64,000 bases of DNA from contig NZ_KE386833.1 of the NCBI RefSeq assembly GCF_000429025.1, positions 882,582 to 946,581 of the forward strand, in the 5' to 3' direction. Under the pieces are notes generated by a model. The model did no database searches, was not told the DNA's origin, and saw nothing but the letters and a program-made list of their open reading frames with translations. The position numbers were made by a program, and so were the translations under genes. Below are positions 23,833 through 32,406 of the stretch, one piece after another; position 1 is the stretch's first letter, and the number at the start of each line of letters is the position of its first letter. This DNA comes from Actinospineispora spinosispora DSM 44797. Its GTDB lineage: Bacteria; Actinomycetota; Actinomycetes; Mycobacteriales; Pseudonocardiaceae.

Positions 23833-24549
23833 GTGCCGGGAACCACCAGGCCACACCGCTCGGACGGCGCCGAGACCCGTGCGCGGCTGAAGTCGGCCGC
23901 GCAGCGGTTGTTCGCGACCAGAGGGATCGACGGGGTGACCGTGCGCGACCTCATCGCGGCCGCGCGGCAGCGCAACAACGCGTCGCTGAGCTACTACTTC
24001 GGCTCGAAGGAAGAGCTGGCGCGAGAGCTGATCATCGACGGCGCGAGGATCCTCGACGCCCGCCGCCGTGAGATGCTCGGTGCGCTGGAGGACGCCGATC
24101 GGGAGCCGACGGTGCGCGAGATCCTCGAGGTGCTCAGCGTGCCGGTGGTGGAGCTGTCCGCCGATCCGGCCCAGGCGAGCTATCTGCAGATGATCGCCAA
24201 CCTGGAGCTCAACGATCGCGCCTTCGTCCGTGAGACGCTCGGCGACACCTGGAACCACGGGTACCGCCGCTGCGTCGAGTACCTGCTGCTACTCATCGCG
24301 GACGTGCCGAGGCCGATCCTCGAGCAGCGGATCTCGCTCGTTGTGATCTACCTGAACGCGGCGGGCGCGGCCCGGGAACGATCGCTCGCCTCACCCGGGG
24401 GGAGCCGGCTCTGGTCGGCCCCGTACGCCATGTCCAACGTCCTGGACACCATCCAGGGGATGCTCGAGGCGCCACCGAGCGAGCAGACCCGCGCCGCCGC
24501 GGGTGAGTCAGCCCGGGATGGTGGAGGCCGGCCCGCCGACGCGATATGA
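23833..24549 (+). CDS. TetR/AcrR family regulator
   Basis: 238 residues. HTH: ARLKSAAQRLFATRGIDGV, then VRDLIAAARQRNNASLSYYF and GSKEELARELIIDG. The C-terminal ligand domain is poorly conserved. GTG 23833 is six bases after AGGAGG, better than GTG 23827, which abuts it. The 3' end overlaps the convergent flavin monooxygenase gene by 42 bp. Likely controls the divergent monooxygenase-hydrolase fusion through the 23772-23795 palindrome. Confidence 0.86.
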   Translation: MPGTTRPHRSDGAETRARLKSAAQRLFATRGIDGVTVRDLIAAARQRNNASLSYYFGSKEELARELIIDGARILDARRREMLGALEDADREPTVREILEVLSVPVVELSADPAQASYLQMIANLELNDRAFVRETLGDTWNHGYRRCVEYLLLLIADVPRPILEQRISLVVIYLNAAGAARERSLASPGGSRLWSAPYAMSNVLDTIQGMLEAPPSEQTRAAAGESARDGGGRPADAI

Positions 24550-25899
24550 GGCGCCCCGGTGCTCGTCCGGGAGCCGGTCGCCCCGGCCGAGCAGCTTGTG
24601 ACGCAGCGTGCCCTCGACGTACTCGGTGGGATAGGCGCCGCGCCGCTGCAGCTCCGGGACCAGGTGCTCGACGAGGTCGACGAACGTGCCCGGGGTGATC
24701 GCGTAGGCCAGGTTGAACCCGTCCACATCTGTCTCCTCCACCCAGGACTGCAGCTCGTCGGCGACGGTCGCCGCCGAGCCGACCACCCGGGGACCCATCC
24801 CGCCGATACCGCCCCAGGCCGCGATGTCGCGTACCCGCCAGTCCCGGCCGTCCGGATCGGCCTGGGAGAACGCCGCCACCGCGGACTTGATCGCGTTGCT
24901 CTCCACGTTGCCGATCGACTCGTCCAGGTCGTAGCGGGACAGGTCGATGCCCATCCAACCGGACATGAACACCAGTGACCCCTCATCGCTGGCGTAGGAC
25001 TGCAGCTGGTCGTGCTTGGCGTGCGCGGCCGCGTCCGTCGCGTCGGTGATCACCGTCTGGAGGTTGAAGATCCGGGCGGAGTACGGGTCGCGTCCGGCCT
25101 TATGCAGCAGGTCACGGATGTCCGCCACGGTCTCCTTGAGCAGCGCCTTCGTGGGCGCCGCCGTGAAGATCGCCTCGGCGTTCTCGACCGCGAACCGCCG
25201 CCCTCGCGGTGATGCGCCTGCCTGGTAGATCACCGGCGTGCGCTGCGGCGAGGGCTCGGCCAGGTGGATGCCCGGCACGGTGAAGTGCTTGCCCCGGTGT
25301 CCGATCGGGTGGACCCGCGCCGGGTCGGTGAACACCCCGCGCTCGCGGTCGCGGATCACCGCGCCGTCCTCCCAGGAGCCCTCCCACAGCTTGTACAGCA
25401 CCTCGAGGTACTCGTCGGCGTGGTCGTAGCGGTCGTCGTGCTGCGCCTGGTCGTCGTGGCCCATGTTGCGCGCACCGGAGGGTAGGTAGCCGGTCACCAC
25501 GTTCCAGCCGATCCGTCCGCCGGTGATGTGGTCCAGCGTGCTCATCCTGCGGGCGAACGGGTACGGGTGCTCGAAGCCGGTCGCGGTGGTGATGCCGAAA
25601 CCGAGGTGCTCGGTGACATGGGCCATGGCCGAAGTGAGCAGCAGCGGATCGTTCACCGGAACCTGCGCGGCCTGCCGGATCGCGGCTTCGTGCGAGCCTG
25701 CGTAGACGTCGTAGGTGCCGAGCACGTCGGCGATGAACAACCCGTCGAACAGGCCGCGTTCGAGCAGCTGGGCCAGGTCGGTCCAGTAGGACAGGTCCTT
25801 GTAGCGGGCGGACTGGTCGTCCGGGTGGCGCCACAGGCCGGGGGACTGGTGCGCGACGCAGTTCATGTCGAACGCATTGAGCCGGATCTGACGGGTCAC
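24508..25899 (-). CDS. LLM-class flavin monooxygenase, NtaA/SnaA/DszA family
   Basis: 463 residues. N-terminal LNAFDMNCVAHQSPGLWRHP and LSYWTDLAQLLERGLFDGLF are typical of the NtaA/SnaA/DszA/SoxA branch of bacterial luciferase-like FMNH2-dependent monooxygenases, followed by GRIGWNVVTGYLPSGARNMG and VIYQAGASPRGRRFAVENAE. Relatives cleave C-N or C-S bonds (nitrilotriacetate, dibenzothiophene sulfone, acylated sulfur compounds) with a separate flavin reductase. None is adjacent; one lies at 44.8 kb. GTG 25899 with GGAG upstream. Together with the import operon at 30-34 kb it suggests use of an organosulfur or tertiary amine substrate (inference). Confidence 0.88.
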   Translation of the reverse strand: MTRQIRLNAFDMNCVAHQSPGLWRHPDDQSARYKDLSYWTDLAQLLERGLFDGLFIADVLGTYDVYAGSHEAAIRQAAQVPVNDPLLLTSAMAHVTEHLGFGITTATGFEHPYPFARRMSTLDHITGGRIGWNVVTGYLPSGARNMGHDDQAQHDDRYDHADEYLEVLYKLWEGSWEDGAVIRDRERGVFTDPARVHPIGHRGKHFTVPGIHLAEPSPQRTPVIYQAGASPRGRRFAVENAEAIFTAAPTKALLKETVADIRDLLHKAGRDPYSARIFNLQTVITDATDAAAHAKHDQLQSYASDEGSLVFMSGWMGIDLSRYDLDESIGNVESNAIKSAVAAFSQADPDGRDWRVRDIAAWGGIGGMGPRVVGSAATVADELQSWVEETDVDGFNLAYAITPGTFVDLVEHLVPELQRRGAYPTEYVEGTLRHKLLGRGDRLPDEHRGASYRVGGPASTIPG

Positions 25900-26432
25900 G
25901 GGGTACTCCGAGGTGAGTGCGAACGGGACGGCGGTCGATCGTCAGGGACGACAGGCCGTGCTGGACACCCGGCAGGTGTCCACATGCAGGCGATGACAGC
26001 AGCCGCACACCCGGTAGAAGGAGCCGAACCCGTGCACCGGTCCACGATAGGCAGCCGGAACGTTACCGTGTCAACAACGGACCCCGGGATGTGACGCGGG
26101 CCGCAACCGAGGTCACCACCCGCCGATCGGGGCAACCGGCGACGGTGCCGGCTGGGAGGCGAGTCGTGGCGCACCACCGTGAGTCGTCTCGGTGACATGG
26201 GTTGCCGGGCCGCGGTCGATGAGCAGGCGCCGACCACCTGTCCTTCACCGGAGTGATCCCGAAGGGGCGCAGCTCGTTGTCGTAGACGCTGGTCGGTACC
26301 CGGGAGCGCTGACGGGTGCGGGTGACGAGACAGTCCCGGGCGACCTCTCGGGACACCTGTTCGATGCTCAGGACGCTCTCGAAGTCGGGCAAACCCTCTA
26401 CGTGAGCCGGGCGTGTCAGCGCGGGGGTGAGG
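25900..26432. other. Intergenic region with a regulator remnant
   Basis: About 530 bp without an intact gene. The only recognisable coding trace is a truncated MarR N-terminus at 26243-26392 (minus). The remainder shows no protein similarity in any frame and presumably includes the promoter of the flavin monooxygenase. Confidence 0.5.
26243..26392 (-). pseudogene. Truncated MarR-family regulator N-terminus
   Basis: A TTG at 26392 preceded by AGAGGG starts a frame whose first 50 residues, including VARDCLVTRTRQRSRVPTSV and YDNELRPFGITPVK, match the first helices of MarR regulators. After about residue 50 the similarity stops: no winged helix follows in any frame, and the frame runs into Arg/Pro-rich noise. 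It reads as a decayed regulator just downstream of the emrA-like gene, whose efflux type is often MarR-controlled. Confidence 0.6.
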
Positions 26433-27530
26433 TCACTTGCGGATGTGTGCGACGACGTTCATGCCGGGGGAGAGGACGTGGCCGGCGGTGTCCAGGAGCG
26501 CGATCTTGACCGGCACATACTGGATCACGGCCTGGGGAGTGGACGGGTCGGCGGCGCCGGGAACCGACGCGGTCCTCAGCGGGCTGGCCGTGGAGCTCTG
26601 CACGACCTGCACGATGCCGGTCATCGGCGTGTCGGGGAACGCGTCGACCGTGAGGTCCACGATCGCCCCGGGCGCCACCGCTTCCACGTTGTCCTCGTTG
26701 ATCCGGGCGGTCACGTAGATGCGCGACGGGTCGTACGCGGTGGCCAGGTTGGTGCCCGCCTCGACGTAGGCGCCGTCCACCACGTTGTCGACCGCGACCG
26801 CCCCGGCGCCGGGTGCGCGAACCGTGCGCATCGGCCGGGCTCCGCCGCCGACCGGCCTGATGCGACCGACGATCTCGTTGCCGCTGACCTGCGAACCCTC
26901 GGTGAGCGCCCAGTTCGTGACCACGCCGGACACCGGCGCGTTGATCTCGATCCGGTCGCCGTCGACCGTGGCGTTCTCGGTGGACACGTAGTGGCTGCTG
27001 TAGAGCAGGTAGTTGCCGTTGAAGCCGCCCAGTTCCACAAGGCTCACCACCGCGACCACCGCGAAGATCACCCGCGTGGGCTTCGGGATTTGGCCGACCC
27101 GGTCGACGCGCTCGGCTCGCGGCCTGGCCGGTGCGCGGTCGATGGTCGGCCGGACCACTCGTAGCGCCAGGACCGCGAACACCGTCCAGACGCCCCCGGC
27201 GACACCGGCGTTGATCAGCGTGGACAGCAGTGGCCTTCCCGGCACGACGAACAGGTCGGTGGTGCCGAGTGAGAGCAGGCTCGCGGCCCGGTCCAGTAGC
27301 TCCGGTGTTCTCGTGAGTGACGGGAGAGCGGCGAGGGCTGCTCGCATGACGATGACGCCGATCGTGAGCGTCGCGACGGCGAGAACCGCCACCGTTGCGA
27401 CGCGTCGTGCGAGGTGCCGCCCGCGCGGTTCGGTGTCTTCCTCCCAGTGCTCGGTCCACTCGACGGACAGTCGGGGAAGGAGATCCTGTTCGCCTGGCAC
27501 TGTCGTCCACCGCCCCTCGTCGCCGCCCAC
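26433..27530 (-). CDS. HlyD/EmrA family membrane fusion protein with extra N-terminal TM pair
   Basis: 365 residues. The C-terminal half (~175-365) is a HlyD-type adaptor: ENATVDGDRIEINAPVSGVV biotinyl-lipoyl-like strand, DGAYVEAGTNLATAYDPSRI and a C-terminal VLSPGMNVVAHIRK. Unlike EmrA, which has one N-terminal helix, this protein has three predicted TM segments (~44-62, ~103-124, ~153-170). The coiled-coil hairpin is almost absent: the lipoyl halves are only ~50 residues apart. Divergent from an EmrB-like MFS gene, with which it probably forms a drug or acid efflux pump. GTG start 27530. Confidence 0.82.
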   Translation of the reverse strand: MGGDEGRWTTVPGEQDLLPRLSVEWTEHWEEDTEPRGRHLARRVATVAVLAVATLTIGVIVMRAALAALPSLTRTPELLDRAASLLSLGTTDLFVVPGRPLLSTLINAGVAGGVWTVFAVLALRVVRPTIDRAPARPRAERVDRVGQIPKPTRVIFAVVAVVSLVELGGFNGNYLLYSSHYVSTENATVDGDRIEINAPVSGVVTNWALTEGSQVSGNEIVGRIRPVGGGARPMRTVRAPGAGAVAVDNVVDGAYVEAGTNLATAYDPSRIYVTARINEDNVEAVAPGAIVDLTVDAFPDTPMTGIVQVVQSSTASPLRTASVPGAADPSTPQAVIQYVPVKIALLDTAGHVLSPGMNVVAHIRK

Positions 27531-27679
27531 CGGGAGTGTCGGCCCGCAGACGAAGCTACTCCTGAAATGTAAGTAGTAGCAAAACAGATGCGACTTGAGT
27601 CACTTGGTGTTCCGCTCCGGCACCTACTTCAACTATGCATGTACTTGCTATTTCGTAGTTAGCCGTGTTGGGGGGCATC

Positions 27680-29233
27680 GTGAGCGTTTCGACCGAGCAG
27701 GCACCCGCGACGGAGTCGCTGACGGCCACCGGCACTCCGGCCGCCGAACACTGGCTGCTCTGTGCGGTGCTGGTGGGGGTCGGCATGTTCCTGTCGATCT
27801 TCAACTCGCTGGGGCTCAACGTCGTCTTCGCCGCGATCCAGAAGGAGTTCCTGGCTCTCACCCAGGACATGCAGTGGGTGGCCACCGGCTATCTGCTCAC
27901 GATGGGTATCGCGATCCCGTTGAGCGTCTGGCTGGCCGACCGGCTCGGGCTGCGCCGGCTGTACATGCTCATGCTGGGCATGTTCGCGGCGACGTCACTG
28001 CTGTGCGCATTCGCGGACAGCCTGCAGACCCTGGTCCTGCTTCGTGTGCTGCAGGCGATACCGGGAGCGCTCGTGCCGGTCACCGCGATCACCCTGCTCG
28101 TCCGCCTCACCCCGGTGGCGCGGATGCGGACCGCGATGTGTCTGTACGTCGGGGGAGCTGTGGCGGGTATGGGTTTCGGCCCGCTGCTGTCCGCCTCGCT
28201 CACCGACAGTCTGAGCTGGCGGTGGGTCTTCGCGGTGGAGGTGCCGATCTCGCTGGTTGCGCTGGTGATCGCGGCGGCCGTGCTGCCCACGCTCGCCGGC
28301 AGGCCGGACCGTCATTTCGACGTCCCCGGATTCGTCACGATCGCGCTGGGCCTGTGCGCCATCATGCTGGCGATCTCCCAGGGGCAGCTGTGGGGTTGGA
28401 CCAGCTACAAGGTGCTCCTGCTGCTGGCGGTCGGGACCAATGCGCTGGCGCTGTTCGTCGGAATCGAGCTCTGGGTGGAGCAGCCGCTGCTGAACGTCCG
28501 GGTCTTCGCGCTGCGGTCGTACGTGATCGCGCTGGTCATGGTCGAGCTGGTGTTCACCGGAATGACGCTGTCGCTGTCCGACCTGTCCGCCTTCCTGCTC
28601 AAGATCCAGGGCCTGACCTCGACGAACACCGGCCTGGACACGGTGCCGGCCGGGTTGACCTTCATGGTGATGTCCCTGTGCGCGGTACTGTTCGGTCACC
28701 GGCTCGGAGCACGGTGGCCGGTCATCATCGGCATGGCGACCATGGCATGCGGCATGCTCATGCTTTCCCGCGTCACGGTCGACATCCCGCGATCACAGAT
28801 GATCGTCAGCGCCTGCGTGGTACTCGCGGGTGCCGGGCTGTGCCTGGTGCCGGTGATGGGTTCCATCGTGACGTCCTTGCCGCCGGACCAGGTCGGCGAC
28901 GGCACCGTCCTGCGAGTCGTGGTGCAGCGGATCCTCGCGCCGCTCGGTCTGACCGCGTTCACCGCGTTCGCGACGGTCCAGCAGGCCGGGCTGTTCTCCA
29001 ACCAGACCGGTTTGATCCAGTCGGGCAACGGCGGCGCCACACCGGAGGTGACGCAGTTGCGGGAACACGGACCGCAAGCCCTCTCGGCGCTGGCCCAACG
29101 CCTGCAGCTGATGGCGCAGGCGCATGCGCTCAGTGAGGTTCTGCTGGTCGTCGGCTCGGCACTGGCGGTGGCCGCCGCGACGGTTCTGGTGTCCGGCTGG
29201 GGTCGCGCGCCGCGACTCGAGGCCGGAAACTAA
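27680..29233 (+). CDS. MFS transporter, DHA2/EmrB family
   Basis: About 517 residues, 14 TM helices. Motif A-like LADRLGLRRLYMLMLGMFAA after TM2, motif C-like GAVAGMGFGPLLSASLTDSL, then VPISLVALVIAAAVLPTL typical of EmrB/QacA (DHA2). GTG 27680 sits after GGGGGG. Exports lipophilic compounds with the proton gradient. Gene order emrA-like <- | -> emrB-like followed by an HxlR regulator. The 149-bp divergent gap is AT-rich (GTAAGTAGTAGCAAAA and TATGCATGTACTTG), probably holding both promoters and an HxlR site. Confidence 0.88.
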   Translation: MSVSTEQAPATESLTATGTPAAEHWLLCAVLVGVGMFLSIFNSLGLNVVFAAIQKEFLALTQDMQWVATGYLLTMGIAIPLSVWLADRLGLRRLYMLMLGMFAATSLLCAFADSLQTLVLLRVLQAIPGALVPVTAITLLVRLTPVARMRTAMCLYVGGAVAGMGFGPLLSASLTDSLSWRWVFAVEVPISLVALVIAAAVLPTLAGRPDRHFDVPGFVTIALGLCAIMLAISQGQLWGWTSYKVLLLLAVGTNALALFVGIELWVEQPLLNVRVFALRSYVIALVMVELVFTGMTLSLSDLSAFLLKIQGLTSTNTGLDTVPAGLTFMVMSLCAVLFGHRLGARWPVIIGMATMACGMLMLSRVTVDIPRSQMIVSACVVLAGAGLCLVPVMGSIVTSLPPDQVGDGTVLRVVVQRILAPLGLTAFTAFATVQQAGLFSNQTGLIQSGNGGATPEVTQLREHGPQALSALAQRLQLMAQAHALSEVLLVVGSALAVAAATVLVSGWGRAPRLEAGN

Positions 29234-29256
29234 GTACTTCACTGTCACAAGTACTT
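29232..29256. promoter_or_regulatory. Twin AAGTACTT palindromes upstream of hxlR
   Basis: AAGTACTT at 29232-29239 and 29249-29256, each a perfect 8-bp palindrome, start-to-start 17 bp, ending 21 bp before the ATG. HxlR-type repressors bind paired short palindromes; autoregulation is likely. A related GTACTT occurs in the emrA/emrB gap near 27645. Confidence 0.65.
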
Positions 29257-29277
29257 CCATGTCGTTAGATTGGGGTC

Positions 29278-29760
29278 ATGGCGACCACGAAGAGCACCGG
29301 GGCAACACGCCGGTCCGGCGAGCCGATCGCCGACGCGGGTCAGCGGCTGTTCAAGCTGGTGAGCGAGCGGTGGAACATCCTCATCCTGCGGGAGGTGGCG
29401 TTCGGCACGAACCGATTCGGTGAGTTGCAGCGTGCGCTGTGCATCGCCCCCAACGTTCTGACCAGCAAGCTCAACGCCCTGACCGAGGCTGGTCTGTTGG
29501 AGCAGCGGCCCTACCGCGACGACAAACCGTGGTACGAGTACCACCTGACCAAGGCCGCGATCGAGCTGACCCCCGCTCTGGTGATCATCGCTCGGCTCGG
29601 CGACGCGAGCCTCGGCGCGCCGGAGGGTCAACGCCGCGAGGTTCGGCACACCCGCTGTGGCCAGGTCGCCCACTCGGTGCTGACCTGTTCGGCCTGCCAC
29701 GAGGAGCTGACCCCGACCGAGCTGAGCTACGTGGAGAAGAGCGAGGCCACCGACGGGTGA
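29278..29760 (+). CDS. HxlR family transcriptional regulator
   Basis: 160 residues. Winged helix of the HxlR type: LVSERWNILILREVAFGTNR, FGELQRALCIAPNVLTSKLN and LLEQRPYRDDKPWYEYHLTK. The C-terminal ~35 residues carry HTRCGQ and LTCSACHEEL, a possible Cys/His metal or redox site found in longer HxlR members. The start ATG 29278 follows the twin palindromes. Located just downstream of emrB, so it probably senses the exported compound or a reactive electrophile. Confidence 0.9.
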   Translation: MATTKSTGATRRSGEPIADAGQRLFKLVSERWNILILREVAFGTNRFGELQRALCIAPNVLTSKLNALTEAGLLEQRPYRDDKPWYEYHLTKAAIELTPALVIIARLGDASLGAPEGQRREVRHTRCGQVAHSVLTCSACHEELTPTELSYVEKSEATDG

Positions 29761-29772
29761 GCGCCGGCCCCC

Positions 29773-29818
29773 CTCGTGAGTGTTGAGTCTGGCTATAGCC
29801 ACACTCAACACTCACGAG
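29773..29818. terminator. Bidirectional hairpin terminator (family D), copy 2
   Basis: 16-bp perfect arms (29773-29788 and 29803-29818) enclose an inner palindrome GGCTATAGCC (29791-29800). It lies between the convergent hxlR and NMT1-like genes. Arm CTCGTGAGTGTTGAGT shares GTGAGTG with the hairpins at 21569 and 39257. Confidence 0.75.
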
Positions 29819-29875
29819 CCCTGGCCACGGCTGTTGCTTCGGTTCGGTCGTCCGCGACGTGGTGCGCGGGATGTC

Positions 29876-30778
29876 TCAGACGGTCACCAGGTTCTTCACC
29901 ACCGAGTCGTAGGTGTTGGTCTCCTCGATCAGGCCCCAGGAACGCATCCAGTCGTAGGTGCGCTGGAACTGGTCCTGCGGGTACGGGGCCGGCTCGACGT
30001 AGCGCAGCCGCCCGAGCGGGATGTCTTCGGGCGTGAGCGAACCGAGCTCGGCGGGGATCTCCGCCAGCAGGTGGTGCAGGTAGGGCCTCGGGTTCTCGTT
30101 GATCTTCTGCACCGCCTTGACGACCGCCCGGTTGAGCGCGGCGTAGGTGACCGCGTCGACCTCAGGGCTGGCGATCTCCGCGCCGACGTAGTACGCCTCG
30201 GCCAGCACCTTGAAGCCCTGCTTCTCGGCCAGGGAGATCCAGGGTTCCATCAGCGCGGCCGCCGCGATCGTGCCGTCCCGCAGCTGCTCGAAGCGGATCC
30301 GGGGACCTCCGACGTGCACGACCTTGATCTCGTCGCGGGGCAGGAAACCTTCCAGGGTCTGCAGCGCGACGTAGTGGGAGCCGTGGTGGAAGTTGACCGC
30401 CACCTCCTTGCCTGCCAGGTCCTGCGGGTGGTTCTCCGGGGCGTCCGGGCGGACCATGATCGCCTGGCTGTTCACCGCGGCGCGCTTGCTGACGACACGA
30501 CCACCGACGGTGGTGTCCTGGGTGCGACGGATCTGGCCCCACTCGCACGCGCGGTACAGGGACGCCTCGCCGCTCTCGAAGTGGGACTTGGTGGACCCGA
30601 ACGAGCTGAGCAGCTCGTGGTCCTCGAGCGGCGAGATGCCGGGTGTGGCGTAGTCCTTGGTCACGAACTCGACGTCGACACCCTCCTCATCGAAGAACCC
30701 CTCGTCCTTGGCGACCAGCTGGGGCAGGGAGAACACCAGGGACAACAGCTCCATGGTTACTTTCGGTCGTGCGCTCAT
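29876..30778 (-). CDS. NMT1/THI5-like (periplasmic-binding fold) protein without signal peptide, paralogue 1
   Basis: 300 residues with the type II periplasmic-binding fold of NMT1/SsuA/TauA proteins (LPQLVAKDEGFFDEEGVDVE, GKEVAVNFHHGSHYVALQTL, AAALMEPWISLAEK), but no signal peptide or lipobox, so it should stay in the cytosol. Cytosolic members of this fold include enzymes such as the sulfinate desulfinase DszB. His66 and Arg76 are ten residues apart as in the DszB active site; the DszB nucleophilic Cys is not conserved, though Cys78 (RACEWG) is near. ATG 30778 follows GAGGGACC. Last gene of the ABC import operon. Confidence 0.78.
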   Translation of the reverse strand: MSARPKVTMELLSLVFSLPQLVAKDEGFFDEEGVDVEFVTKDYATPGISPLEDHELLSSFGSTKSHFESGEASLYRACEWGQIRRTQDTTVGGRVVSKRAAVNSQAIMVRPDAPENHPQDLAGKEVAVNFHHGSHYVALQTLEGFLPRDEIKVVHVGGPRIRFEQLRDGTIAAAALMEPWISLAEKQGFKVLAEAYYVGAEIASPEVDAVTYAALNRAVVKAVQKINENPRPYLHHLLAEIPAELGSLTPEDIPLGRLRYVEPAPYPQDQFQRTYDWMRSWGLIEETNTYDSVVKNLVTV

Positions 30779-30805
30779 CGGTCCCTCTTTCCTGGGTGAA
30801 CGGAT

Positions 30806-31558
30806 CTAGCCGAGTGCGGAGACGATCTGGGTGTGCAGGTCGAACAGGTACGGGTCCTCCGGGGACCGAGGGCGATCGCGGTCGACCCGGTACTCCGCCG
30901 CGATGCGGGCGGGACGTCCGGCCAGCACGATCACCCGGTCCGCGAGCAGCGCGGCCTCGAGCGGGTTGTGGGTGACGAGCAGGCCCGTGCGGGGCCGCAG
31001 CATCCACAGGTCCTGCAGGATCAGCCGCAGCTTCCGGGCGGTGAGCTCGTCCAGTGCGCTGAACGGCTCGTCGAGCAGCACCAGGTCCGGCTGCACGGCG
31101 AAGGCACGGGCGACCGCGACCCGCTGGCGCTGGCCACCGGAGAGCACCGTCGGGAACGAGCCGCCGTACTCGGTCAGTCCCACCGACTCCAGCGCGGCGT
31201 CAGCGCCCGCCGGGTCCAGCCCGGCGGCGTCCAGCGCGAGGGTGACGTTCTCCCGGACGGAGAGCCAGTCCAGCAGCCGGGGCTGCTGGAAGACCACACC
31301 CAGCCGGGGATCGGAGCTGTCCGAAGGCCGGTCGGTCCGGACCGTGCCGGCGTCGGGGGTGACGAGGCCGGCGACCAGGTGCAGCAGGGTTGTCTTCCCG
31401 GTTCCGGATGCACCGACGACGGCGACGAGCTCGCCCTCGGCGACCGTCAGCGAGAAGTCGGCGAGCACGCGCTGCGGGGTGCCGTTGCGGGCGTCGACGA
31501 AGGTCTTGTCGATACCGTCGAGCCGGACCCGAGCGGCACCGCGAGCCGGGGCGCTCAT
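30806..31558 (-). CDS. ABC transporter ATP-binding protein (SsuB/TauB type)
   Basis: 250 residues. Walker A GASGTGKTT, Q-loop VVFQQPRLLDW, signature LSGGQRQRVAVARAF, Walker B LVLLDEPFSALDE, switch His in LLVTHNPLEAALL. The NitT/TauT family ATPase that powers import of sulfonates, nitrate or related anions. ATG 31558 overlaps the permease stop (ATGA). Forms the transporter with the permease and the lipoprotein binding protein upstream. Confidence 0.93.
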   Translation of the reverse strand: MSAPARGAARVRLDGIDKTFVDARNGTPQRVLADFSLTVAEGELVAVVGASGTGKTTLLHLVAGLVTPDAGTVRTDRPSDSSDPRLGVVFQQPRLLDWLSVRENVTLALDAAGLDPAGADAALESVGLTEYGGSFPTVLSGGQRQRVAVARAFAVQPDLVLLDEPFSALDELTARKLRLILQDLWMLRPRTGLLVTHNPLEAALLADRVIVLAGRPARIAAEYRVDRDRPRSPEDPYLFDLHTQIVSALG

Positions 31559-32406
31559 ACCGACACCGCCTTGCGCCACCGGCTCGCCCTACGTTCGAGG
31601 CCCTGCAGGATCCCGTACTCGAGGACGGCCATGACGAGGGCGAACAGCAGGGTCCAGGCGAGTACCCCGGCGACGTTCTGTGAGGCGAACTCGTTGTTGA
31701 GCTGGTAGCCGACGCCGCTGGACATCCCGAAGACCTCGACGAGCACGATGACCTTCCAGCCCAGTGACAGACCCAGCCGTGCGCCGCCGAACAGCGACGG
31801 AGCGAGCGCGGGCAGCCACAGCCTGCGCAACCGGGTGCGCAGCGAGAAGCGGTAGATGTGTGCCATCTCCAGCAGGTCCGGATCCACCGAGCGCGTGCCC
31901 TGGTAGATCGTGAGGATCAGCGCGGGCGCCGCGGACAGTGCGACGGCGGCGACCGGGTTGACCAGCGCGATGCCGAACCAGATGACGCACAGCAGTGCCC
32001 AGACCAGGCCCGGGATGGTCAGCCCGAGCAGTACCGCCGGTTCGAAGAACCGGCGGGCGAACTCGTTGCGGCCCATCGTGATGCCGACGACGACGGCGAC
32101 GACGAACGCGCAGACGAACCCGAGTGCCACCCGCAGCACGGTGATCCCGAGCTGCTCGGCGAACGAGCCGTCGGCCACGATCTCGACGAGCTGTCCGAGG
32201 ATCGCCGGGACGTCCGGCACCAGCAGGCTGTGCAGCGCGATGGCCATCACCTGCCAGGCGGCCGCCAACAGCGCGAGGAACAGGACCGAGGGCAGCGCGC
32301 GGCCCAGCCGCCGAGCCCGGTTCGGTCGAGCTCCGGACGGCGGGCTCGATGCGGGCGTGGTGCCCGGCGCGGTATCTGGGCGCTGATCGATGTGCACTGA
32401 GGTCAT
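31555..32406 (-). CDS. ABC transporter permease (SsuC/TauC type)
   Basis: 283 residues with six TM helices and the BPD_transp_1 EAA loop (GTRSVDPDLLEMAHIYRFSL and the GARLGLSLGWKVIVLVEVFG segment). N-terminal ~40 residues are a Pro/Arg-rich cytoplasmic tail. ATGA overlaps on both sides tie it tightly to the binding protein and the ATPase genes. Specific for NitT/TauT type substrates by family. Confidence 0.93.
   Translation of the reverse strand: MTSVHIDQRPDTAPGTTPASSPPSGARPNRARRLGRALPSVLFLALLAAAWQVMAIALHSLLVPDVPAILGQLVEIVADGSFAEQLGITVLRVALGFVCAFVVAVVVGITMGRNEFARRFFEPAVLLGLTIPGLVWALLCVIWFGIALVNPVAAVALSAAPALILTIYQGTRSVDPDLLEMAHIYRFSLRTRLRRLWLPALAPSLFGGARLGLSLGWKVIVLVEVFGMSSGVGYQLNNEFASQNVAGVLAWTLLFALVMAVLEYGILQGLERRASRWRKAVSV

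Noticed and set aside
29876..30778. Annotation as DszB desulfinase
   Set aside because: The His/Arg spacing agrees, but the nucleophilic Cys position of DszB is not a Cys here, so the specific name is not justified.
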